11,809 nt of DNA, from positions 1-11,809 of the forward strand of contig CATLZI010000041.1 in the NCBI GenBank assembly GCA_950063125.1, given 5' to 3'. Origin of the DNA: an uncultured Porticoccus sp. (GTDB lineage Bacteria; Pseudomonadota; Gammaproteobacteria; Pseudomonadales; Porticoccaceae). Below are positions 6,612 through 11,809 of this stretch, in pieces. The position numbers and the translations under genes are program-made. The notes beneath the pieces were generated by a model that saw nothing but the letters and a program-made list of their open reading frames with translations, searched no databases and was not told the origin of the DNA. Numbering within the stretch: position 1 is the first letter of the stretch; the number at the start of each line of letters is the position of its first letter.

Positions 6612-6644
6612 TTTTGCCGGTGAGGATGAACATAAGGGGATCTC

Positions 6645-8006
6645 ATGGGAGCTATATCTGACAACCGAATCAAGTTCAATAAACCGAATCTGAAAGCCAT
6701 CGAGAATCGTATTAATCGAGGAGAGTTTACCAAAGAAACCTACATTTATGATGCGGATAGTCATCTGGCTGTTCGAGCAAGGCCTGGCCGTTCCTATATT
6801 GATAGTGTTTTTTGTATGTATGCTCGTATTCGAGTTCGTGGTGAATATAAGAGTCGTATGTATAAGCGCCAGATAATGAAGGTTGGCGAAGCTCGTAATG
6901 CTGAGATCACCATTTCAGAACTACGGCAGAAGGTTGATAGCTTATTTTTGGAAATTCAGGAGGGCCGGGACCCTCAAGTAATAGCTCAAAAAGAAGCTGC
7001 AAAACAGGCTGATAATCAAGTCCTGATAGAGGCAAGGCGCTCATTTAAAGATATGATCTACGGAACACCGGTTGATGAAAGTGATGAATGCCTGCCAGAT
7101 GGGTTTATTGCCGAGAGGCGATCAGGTCAGCGTTATTTAGTGGATATCAGAAATAAATGCGAGGTTCTCTTAGTTGCCCTGTTAGCCCTGCCATTACACA
7201 GTATTTCGCCAGAGCAGGTAAAAACTGTTTATCTCCAGAAAGTAGGTCGTGGTAAAACCCAGCTCGATTGCGCTATGCGTATTCTTAGGTCGATCTGGAA
7301 TTGGGCGCAGACCAAATACGATGATTCGGATCTCTTTATCCGAAACCCGGTTAGCCGTGCAATGAAGCAACTGGGTGTAAATATTAATCGTACCAATCGC
7401 TGTACTGGTCGGTTAGATGATGCTGATTTTAAGCCATATCTGAAGTCTGTCTTAGCACTTCGAGAGCATGATCATACATCCGCTTATCGTAATGGCCGTG
7501 ATGCATTGTTATTCATGTTATTTTCCGGTGTAAGACGAACTGGGACGATGACTGTCCGAATGGAGGGAATTGATCTCAATAGATTAGTGTTCAACATTAT
7601 TAAAAAAGGGGGCGACCAAGTAGAGCTACCCCTAAATACAGTGACCGCGGCAATCGTTCGTAACCGTCAAGATTATTTGCCTGAAGACACTGAGTACTTG
7701 TTCCCTGGCATGGGAGGGCGAGGATATTACAGAGATACCAAGGCAGTCCGTGATATCGTTAAAAACCAAACGGGTATATCTGTTACCAATCATGACCTCC
7801 GACGAACGTATAAATCTATTGGGACGGAACTAGACATTAATTCCGTACTTGTAGATGAGTTACTGAGTCACGCAAGGGAGGGTGTTGATGCTCACTATAT
7901 TCACCCGTCTATGACAAGGCTTCGAGATGCTAGTCAGAAAATTGCTGACTACATGGTTAAACAAGCAGGGTTTGATTTGATCGACGAACTCACGAGCCGC
8001 TGGTAG
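6645..8006 (+). CDS. Tyrosine recombinase / integrase
   Basis: This 453-residue site-specific recombinase would cut and rejoin att sites to insert or excise the element. The catalytic set is visible: Arg297 in FSGVRRTG, the H-x-x-R box as His383 and Arg386 in HDLRRTY, His409 in LLSHA, and nucleophile Tyr418 in DAHYIHP, nine residues after His409. The N-terminal 180 or so residues form the arm-binding and core-binding parts seen in island integrases, with a Lys/Arg-rich early section (RMYKRQIMKVGEA). The ATG at 6645 follows AAGGGG with short spacing. The gene reads away from the tRNA-Leu fragment into the element. Its 3' end faces the HTH gene with only 20 bp between the stops, and no terminator is seen there. 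It is visibly more AT-rich than the parB operon. It appears intact. Subfamily is not assigned. Confidence 0.92.
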   Translation: MGAISDNRIKFNKPNLKAIENRINRGEFTKETYIYDADSHLAVRARPGRSYIDSVFCMYARIRVRGEYKSRMYKRQIMKVGEARNAEITISELRQKVDSLFLEIQEGRDPQVIAQKEAAKQADNQVLIEARRSFKDMIYGTPVDESDECLPDGFIAERRSGQRYLVDIRNKCEVLLVALLALPLHSISPEQVKTVYLQKVGRGKTQLDCAMRILRSIWNWAQTKYDDSDLFIRNPVSRAMKQLGVNINRTNRCTGRLDDADFKPYLKSVLALREHDHTSAYRNGRDALLFMLFSGVRRTGTMTVRMEGIDLNRLVFNIIKKGGDQVELPLNTVTAAIVRNRQDYLPEDTEYLFPGMGGRGYYRDTKAVRDIVKNQTGISVTNHDLRRTYKSIGTELDINSVLVDELLSHAREGVDAHYIHPSMTRLRDASQKIADYMVKQAGFDLIDELTSRW

Positions 8007-8026
8007 CAACGTAAGGTTATAAAGTT

Positions 8027-8251
8027 CTAAATGTAAATTTCGTTAGATGAGATTTTGGTGCTCAATTCTTTGAATTCAAGAACGTCTGATTCGAGATAGA
8101 ATACATGGCGAAATCGCTTTCTCCAGGTTAATTCGGGGTGTTCATGAGTGCAGCGCCATTTTCTCAGTGTGCTGGGTGATAAGCCAAGTAGCGAAGCCGC
8201 TTCTTTGGTTGTGAGTTCACGATCATTATTAGCTGCTGCGATGTCATCCAT
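8027..8251 (-). CDS. Small MerR/excisionase-type helix-turn-helix protein
   Basis: This 74-residue DNA-binding protein has the HTH_17/excisionase layout: LTTKEAASLLGLSPSTLRKW (helix-turn-helix, residues 13-32), a short loop, then a beta-hairpin wing FRHVFYLESDVLEF (47-60). In phages and islands such proteins act as recombination directionality factors or as local regulators. The position next to the integrase's 3' end, transcribed toward it, fits an excisionase role, but this is inference. The ATG at 8249-8251 lacks a clear ribosome binding site. A TTAGC/GCTAA palindrome lies about 50 bp upstream, so the gene may be under the element's repressor. A 131-bp gap separates it from the AlpA gene on the same strand, so it probably has its own promoter. 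Confidence 0.72.
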   Translation of the reverse strand: MDDIAAANNDRELTTKEAASLLGLSPSTLRKWRCTHEHPELTWRKRFRHVFYLESDVLEFKELSTKISSNEIYI

Positions 8252-8298
8252 GTTTTGATGTCCGATAGAGTCAAAAGCTCATATAAGCCAGGAAAAAC

Positions 8299-8315
8299 AT
8301 TAGCATTGAGCTAAT
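8299..8315. promoter_or_regulatory. Candidate operator upstream of the small HTH gene
   Basis: ATTAGC (8299-8304) and GCTAAT (8310-8315) form a perfect 6-bp inverted repeat around a 5-nt centre. The left arm in context, AAAACATTAGCA (8294-8305), matches the half-site GAAACATTAGCA, found inverted at 9445-9456 next to the repressor, at 11 of 12 positions. On the minus strand it sits just upstream of a TTATAT box (8281-8286) that could be the -10 of the HTH gene. Confidence 0.45.
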
Positions 8316-8382
8316 TGTTCTTACAAGTCAGAATCGAATCTATCTTTTTATCAGCAAGCTAAACAAGCCTTTGTGGAGGCGG

Positions 8383-8646
8383 TCACTTTGTTCCGGATGG
8401 AGTCCCTGGCGTGGCAGCAGAGCCAGGTCTGATGGCTTTATCTCTGGACTGCTTTCGTTCCTCTATCCAATGCTCTATTTCAGCTAAATCCCAGGCCACC
8501 TTACGGCTCGTCAAAACGATGCGGCATGGAAATTCTCCGCGCTTTTCCATGTCGTAAATGGCGCGGTCCGAAAGTGGAATCATTGCCAACAATGTTTTTC
8601 GGTTGATCAAGGTAGTTATTTTTTTACTGTTGTTTGTGCTGATCAC
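8383..8646 (-). CDS. AlpA-family phage/island regulator
   Basis: This 87-residue DNA-binding protein is of the AlpA (Phage_AlpA) family. It contains LINRKTLLAMIPLSDRAIYD (residues 13-32, helix-turn-helix) and then EKRGEFPCRIVLTSRKVAWD (34-53), the classic strand-turn ending of the family. A helix AEIEHWIEERKQSRD follows, then a Pro/Gly-rich tail. AlpA of the E. coli CP4-57 prophage is known to promote integrase expression and excision; a similar job here is inferred. The start is GTG (8644-8646), preceded by AAGGA with 7-nt spacing, which decides it. It begins 45 bp after the repressor's stop codon on the same strand, so it may be co-transcribed with the repressor or have a promoter in that gap. 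Confidence 0.85.
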   Translation of the reverse strand: MISTNNSKKITTLINRKTLLAMIPLSDRAIYDMEKRGEFPCRIVLTSRKVAWDLAEIEHWIEERKQSRDKAIRPGSAATPGTPSGTK

Positions 8647-8691
8647 TGGTTAGTCCTTATGTGGGTAGGAGTCTTATTCTACGATCAGCGT

Positions 8692-9366
8692 TTAGACAAC
8701 TTCTCCCTTGAAGACAATGACTCCACAGATTGTCGCTTCTTCATCCACTTCGATAATGCGATTCGGCCAATCAGGGTTGAGCGCCTTCAGGTACTGCTTG
8801 CCCTCTTCAATAATTAACTGCTTGAACGTGGCTTCATTGGATTCATCGAGTCGAACAACCACGTACTTTCCGTGGTCAGGTGAAACATTGGGGTCAACAA
8901 AAATCAGGTCGCCCTCATGAAATTTGGGTTCCATACTGCTGCCGCGAACCCTAAGTACAAAGGATTCAGGACTACAGCACACCGGGCAGGGTAAAAGTTC
9001 TGAACCGTAGGCCGGCACGAAACTTTCAGAAATCTCATACCAGTTTCCCGCTTGGACCCAGGATATCAGCGGGTGGAGACTGCGCAAATCCGGGCCGTCG
9101 TGGGCGTTGTGTTCCTCTTGTCGTGCCCCGTCCGCATGGGGGGTATCCATCCATCCTTGGTCTTTATTCATGGCCTTTTCCAGTTTTTCCGCCAGCTCAT
9201 CTCCGATAGAGCGGGGCGTTCCTTTTTTGGTGGGGAGCTGGTTGCGCACCTGGCTGAGGTAGGAGCTATTGGTCCCGGCCGCGCGCGCCAACTTGGCAGC
9301 TGAGCCCGCTTCGGCAATCAGAACTTCAAGATTGTGGAGCCGGATCTGGTTAAGTTTTAGCGTCAT
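8692..9366 (-). CDS. CI/LexA-like self-cleaving repressor (HTH + S24 peptidase)
   Basis: This 224-residue repressor has an N-terminal lambda-repressor-like helix-turn-helix (about 10-45: SAAKLARAAGTNSSYLSQV) and a C-terminal S24 peptidase. The serine of the dyad is S144 in RVRGSSMEP and the lysine is K182 in EATFKQL. The cleavage bond would be Ala106-Gly107 in ISWVQAGNW. Such proteins hold an element silent and cut themselves when RecA is activated by DNA damage. Start choice: ATG 9364-9366 is taken because the HTH domain begins there. A longer version from a TTG at 9432 would add 22 residues, overlap the divergent gene's leader and has no better ribosome binding site. The gene is divergent from the YdaS/Cro-like gene with 95 bp between, the usual ci/cro layout. 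An unusual PCPVCC cluster (126-131) precedes the peptidase core. Confidence 0.9.
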   Translation of the reverse strand: MTLKLNQIRLHNLEVLIAEAGSAAKLARAAGTNSSYLSQVRNQLPTKKGTPRSIGDELAEKLEKAMNKDQGWMDTPHADGARQEEHNAHDGPDLRSLHPLISWVQAGNWYEISESFVPAYGSELLPCPVCCSPESFVLRVRGSSMEPKFHEGDLIFVDPNVSPDHGKYVVVRLDESNEATFKQLIIEEGKQYLKALNPDWPNRIIEVDEEATICGVIVFKGEVV

Positions 9367-9368
9367 GC

Positions 9369-9456
9369 GAAACACTTTAGCATGATTTTTAGCAGAGTGA
9401 TAAACAAAAAGCGGTGATTGCGCGTTGTTCAATGATTTGCATGGTGCTAATGTTTC
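9369..9456. promoter_or_regulatory. Divergent ci/cro-like control region with repeated TTAGCA half-sites
   Basis: GAAACACTTTAGCA (9369-9382) faces TGCTAATGTTTC (9445-9456), whose complement is GAAACATTAGCA: an inverted pair differing by two inserted bases. A further TTTAGCA lies at 9388-9394, 12 bp from the first, and GCTAAA at 9467-9472 lies just beyond the right end. A rightward promoter can be proposed with TTTAGC (9376-9381) and GATAAA (9399-9404) 17 bp apart, so a repressor on these sites would cover it. The spacing of half-sites is irregular, and the binding protein (CI-like or Cro-like) is inferred. Confidence 0.45.
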
Positions 9457-9461
9457 TGCGC

Positions 9462-9749
9462 ATGGAGCTAAAGGATTTCCTCAAGATGGCAACCAAGCGG
9501 GAGCGGGCCGACGTCGCTGCGGCGTGTGGCGACTCAGTCTCCTACTTGTATCAGATTGCCGGCCAGCATCGATATGCCAGTCCATTGATGGCGACGCAAA
9601 TCGAGCATTACACACGTACTGTGGCGGACCTTTCGGATGGTCGACTGGAGCCTGTGCCTCGGGCGAGCATGGTTCGACATCCAGAGATTTTCTACGGCGT
9701 CGTGCCTGAATCGGGTGCACAAGAAGCAGGTGGTAACGATGACGCCTGA
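9462..9749 (+). CDS. YdaS/Cro-like DNA-binding protein
   Basis: This 95-residue protein begins with a YdaS/Cro-type helix-turn-helix: MELKDFLKMATKRERADVAA, then CGDSVSYLYQIAGQHRYASP, then a helix beginning LMATQIEHYT, which matches the family's ...CGtS..YL.QIA...R.aSp..A..IE... pattern. The remaining 40 residues have no recognised domain. Placed divergently from a CI-like repressor, it probably plays the Cro part of the switch. ATG 9462 is chosen because the family starts with this Met-x-Leu; longer in-frame starts (GTG 9414, ATG 9432, ATG 9441) add an unlikely leader. No Shine-Dalgarno sequence precedes any of them, so translation may be leaderless or weak. The last 11 bases overlap the start of parB, implying coupled translation. 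Confidence 0.75.
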   Translation: MELKDFLKMATKRERADVAAACGDSVSYLYQIAGQHRYASPLMATQIEHYTRTVADLSDGRLEPVPRASMVRHPEIFYGVVPESGAQEAGGNDDA

Positions 9750-11256
9750 GAGATCGCCATCCGTCCACGAGATCACCCGTGTAGACGTCACTCGTATCCA
9801 CCATTACTCCCGCAATCCCCGCCGGCAGCAGAACCCGGAATACGATCGAATAAAGGCGTCGATCCAGGCTGAAGGCCTGGATCAACCATTGGTGCTATCA
9901 CAGGAGCCGGGGGCTGCTGATTATGTGCTCCACAGTGGCGGCAATACACGGCTGAGGATACTGAAGGAGCTTTTGGACGAAACCGGCGATGAGCGATTTC
10001 GCTGGATCGATTGCGTCGTCAAGCCCTGGTCGCAGGAGTCCAATGTACTTTTTGCCCACCTCCGGGAAAACGAATTGCGCGGCGGTTTGCCTTTCATCGA
10101 TAAAGCGTTGGCCGTCTTCGAAGCAAAGTCTCTCCTCGAAAGCGAGATGGAGGTTGAGAGCCTGTCTCAGCGCCAACTGGAAGAGCTGTTCAGAGAGCGA
10201 GGTTTCGGGCTCAGCCACAGCATGATTTCCAAAATGGGATATGCCGTTGAGACCTTGTGGCCATTGATGCCAAAAGCCTTAGCTGCCGGATTGGGTCGAC
10301 CACAGGTGGAAAAGATCCGAGCCCTTGAACGCGCTGCCCGAGCGATCTGGGATCGTCGCCAATTGGGGGATAACACCGTCTTCGATGCGATCTTTGCCGA
10401 GTTGTGTCGCCGTCATGATGGCGCCGAATGGGACATTCAGCCACTGCGCGATGCATTGGAAAATGAGATCGCCGTGGAGTCCGAACTGAATCGCCAGGTG
10501 ATTCATCTGGAGATGGAGGCACAACTATCGGGCCGCGCATTCAGCCTTCCCGCTCATACCGAAGAGGATACAGAGCCGGGGGCGGACAGGGACCCGGAAC
10601 ACCCGGAGCATTCCGATAGTGGGCCGTCATCGAATACGATGACATTGGAAAAACAGTCCGCTGGCATCGATTCACCGGCGAGTGGTCGCGACAAAAGCAA
10701 AGACCAACCGAACATGGCAGCTGAGTTGACCTCTGCGCCGAATTCCCAAAAAGGTGGTCAGCAAAGAAATCTTGAGGTTTTGCGGAGCCAGTTGTGGGAC
10801 TGCGCAGTAACCCTGGCGACATCCCACGGACTGCACGAGACAGTCATTCATCTGCCGGATCAGGGCTTGGGCTTTCTGCTGATTGATGTGCCTTCACCGG
10901 AGCTGCGGGAATCCCTTGACCAGGACATGCTGGATTTAGTGTCCGCACTCTGGTGGCAGTTGGCTGCGAGCTCAGAGTTGACCGTCGCTCCGACGGACAT
11001 TGTCCTGGCCTACCTGGATAAAGACTCGCCCCTATACCAGGCCTTGGCATCCCATGATGCCGGTCTGCTCTTTGGCAGTGTCTGGACGCCTGATCCCGGC
11101 CATCTCAACAGCCAGCTCTGGCAACAACTGAACCCGCCAGACTGGCAGCGTTTGCTGCAAATGATGGAGTCCTACCGGAGCATTAAACGGTTAGCCTTCG
11201 ATACCGGGGTCGAGCTTTGGGCGCAACAAGGAGGTGAAAGCGATGTCGTCCAATAA
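9739..11256 (+). CDS. ParB-family protein of PFGI-1-class integrating conjugative elements
   Basis: This 505-residue protein starts with a ParB/Srx nuclease-like domain (about 10-115). It has YSRNPRRQQNPEYDRIKASI (23-42), HSGGNTRLRILKEL (65-78) in place of the usual GERRxxA box, and LRENELRGGLPFIDKA (108-123), the counterpart of the ENLQR box. A helical DNA-binding region follows with LSQRQLEELFRERG and SHSMISKMGYAVETLWPLMP (about 150-190). An acidic, Pro/Ser/Asp-rich linker spans about 270-330 and a separate C-terminal domain lies at about 345-505. This matches the ICE ParB family of SPI-7/PFGI-1 elements, linked there to maintenance or transfer. Start: ATG 9739 after AGGTGG; a longer frame from GTG 9637 lacks a ribosome binding site and adds unrelated residues. 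No ParA precedes it. The stop overlaps the DUF2857 start by 14 bp. Confidence 0.88.
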   Translation: MTPERSPSVHEITRVDVTRIHHYSRNPRRQQNPEYDRIKASIQAEGLDQPLVLSQEPGAADYVLHSGGNTRLRILKELLDETGDERFRWIDCVVKPWSQESNVLFAHLRENELRGGLPFIDKALAVFEAKSLLESEMEVESLSQRQLEELFRERGFGLSHSMISKMGYAVETLWPLMPKALAAGLGRPQVEKIRALERAARAIWDRRQLGDNTVFDAIFAELCRRHDGAEWDIQPLRDALENEIAVESELNRQVIHLEMEAQLSGRAFSLPAHTEEDTEPGADRDPEHPEHSDSGPSSNTMTLEKQSAGIDSPASGRDKSKDQPNMAAELTSAPNSQKGGQQRNLEVLRSQLWDCAVTLATSHGLHETVIHLPDQGLGFLLIDVPSPELRESLDQDMLDLVSALWWQLAASSELTVAPTDIVLAYLDKDSPLYQALASHDAGLLFGSVWTPDPGHLNSQLWQQLNPPDWQRLLQMMESYRSIKRLAFDTGVELWAQQGGESDVVQ

Positions 11257-11809
11257 GGAAGCCGACCTCACCACCGCCGTGCTGTTGTACGCCATGCGAT
11301 GTCTGGCAGAGGGGGATCAGCAGGCATTGCGCGCCATGAACTTTGGCCCCAAAGAACTGGACGCCCTGAAAGAGATGAATCTGGCCGATCTCTATCGGGC
11401 CGATGCACTGCGTGTGCACTGTCTGCAGATTGGTCTCAATCGTGATGTTTTTTGGCCGATGCTCGATCACCTGCGTCATCAGCGGGAATCTGAGGATCTG
11501 CAGCGAACATTGCTGGTCGCGGACGCACCGTTAGAGATGATGCAGCAGCTGTTTGGTGTGAGTTCTCGGGAGTACACGCGATGGCGCCGATTGTTGACGC
11601 TGGCGCCGGCCGTGGGCCGGCCTCCCGAACTGAATGAAACCGATACCCACGCGCTCTGGTATGCCTGGCAGGATAAGGTTCAGGCGGATGACAAATCCAC
11701 ATTAACTGCAGAGGACTATCTCGACCTACAGCAACAGACAGGCATTGGATTGCGATCGATTTGGGCGCTGGTGCAGCGTTGGGAAACCTACGGTGAGGGA
11801 AGCAGGGCC
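11243..11809 (+). CDS. DUF2857 domain protein of PFGI-1/SPI-7-type ICEs (3' end cut by window)
   Basis: One hundred and eighty-nine codons are visible with no stop. The length and content fit DUF2857, a family of about 180-210 residues found directly after the ICE ParB gene, so probably only a few residues are missing. It is helical and soluble: LTTAVLLYAMRCLAEGD near the N-terminus, LADLYRADALRVHCLQIGLN in the middle, then a turn-rich GVSSREYTRWRRLLTL that resembles a helix-turn-helix, and GIGLRSIWALVQRWETYGEG at the end. Its molecular function is not established; a DNA-binding or regulatory role is only suggested by that HTH-like part. ATG 11243 is fixed by an exceptionally good ribosome binding site, AAGGAGGTGA (11228-11237). 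The start lies 14 bp inside parB, so translation of the two is coupled. Confidence 0.82.
   Translation, partial: MSSNKEADLTTAVLLYAMRCLAEGDQQALRAMNFGPKELDALKEMNLADLYRADALRVHCLQIGLNRDVFWPMLDHLRHQRESEDLQRTLLVADAPLEMMQQLFGVSSREYTRWRRLLTLAPAVGRPPELNETDTHALWYAWQDKVQADDKSTLTAEDYLDLQQQTGIGLRSIWALVQRWETYGEGSRA

Larger units (their letters stand above)
6372..11809 (+). mobile_element. Left part of an integrative element (ICE/genomic island of PFGI-1/SPI-7 type), right end outside the window
   Basis: The element is bounded on the left by the tRNA-Leu(CAA) 3' fragment. It carries in order a tyrosine recombinase, a small excisionase-type HTH gene, an AlpA-family gene, a CI/LexA-like repressor, a YdaS/Cro-like gene, a ParB gene of the PFGI-1 ICE class and a DUF2857 gene. 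The last two are typical core genes of this ICE class in Pseudomonas, Salmonella SPI-7 and relatives. No conjugation genes are visible in this window, so whether the element is self-transmissible is open. Composition shifts inside it: sampled 60-base blocks give about 43% GC in the integrase and 52-57% in the parB operon, which suggests a mosaic. Confidence 0.8.

Noticed and set aside
9367..9432. 22-residue N-terminal extension of the repressor from a TTG
   Set aside because: The extension precedes the HTH domain, lies in the likely operator region and starts at a rare codon; ATG 9366 is simpler.
9637..9738. N-terminal extension of the ParB protein
   Set aside because: The added residues come from DNA already coding the YdaS-like protein in another frame; the ATG at 9739 has a good ribosome binding site and begins the ParB homology.
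9411..9739. Possible ParA or DnaB gene upstream of parB
   Set aside because: The space is filled by the divergent control region and the 95-residue HTH gene; no Walker A motif is present in any frame here.
1..11809. CRISPR array or rRNA genes
   Set aside because: No regularly spaced repeats with unique spacers and no rRNA-like sequence were seen on either strand.

Overview
The window reads as a gammaproteobacterial chromosome (probably a marine or environmental, PHA-accumulating lineage) joined to the left end of an integrated element. Basis for the lineage: a PhaF-like phasin with a histone-H1-like tail, a PhaD-like TetR regulator and a PHA granule-region protein sit together, a set known from Pseudomonas and its relatives. 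The genus cannot be fixed from this sequence.

Left part, 1 to about 6371 (chromosome). In order: an RDD membrane protein (110-613, minus); a PHA module of phasin (912-1550, minus, with a clear intrinsic terminator), divergent TetR/PhaD-like regulator and PHA granule-region protein (1687-2664, plus); then three minus-strand genes: an ankyrin-repeat lipoprotein, a second RDD protein, and a CPA2-type monovalent cation/proton antiporter with a C-terminal nucleotide-binding domain. Between the antiporter and the element lies a decayed stretch holding the C-terminal end of an HsdR-like restriction subunit.

Boundary, 6372-6430. The minus strand carries the 3' portion of a tRNA-Leu(CAA): anticodon loop, variable arm, intact T-arm, acceptor strand and CCA. 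The match to a tRNA stops inside the anticodon stem. This is what an island leaves behind when it integrates into a tRNA 3' end. The intact tRNA-Leu is predicted at the other, unseen end of the element.

Right part, 6430-11809 (element, right end not in the window). A tyrosine recombinase reads into the element from behind an AT-rich leader with an 11-bp repeat set. Facing it are three minus-strand genes: a small MerR/excisionase-type HTH protein, an AlpA-family regulator and a CI/LexA-type self-cleaving repressor. Divergent from the repressor runs a YdaS/Cro-like gene that overlaps a ParB-family gene of the PFGI-1/SPI-7 ICE class, which in turn overlaps a DUF2857 gene cut by the window edge. 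TTAGCA-type half-sites recur in the ci/cro-like intergenic region and upstream of the small HTH gene.

Inferred working: the CI-like repressor keeps the ParB/DUF2857 operon and possibly the excisionase-like gene silent. Its RecA-stimulated cleavage would turn on the YdaS-ParB-DUF2857 operon and shift the integrase toward excision. The unusual point is that a PFGI-1-class ParB operon is joined directly to a phage-type switch, with no ParA or DnaB gene before it.
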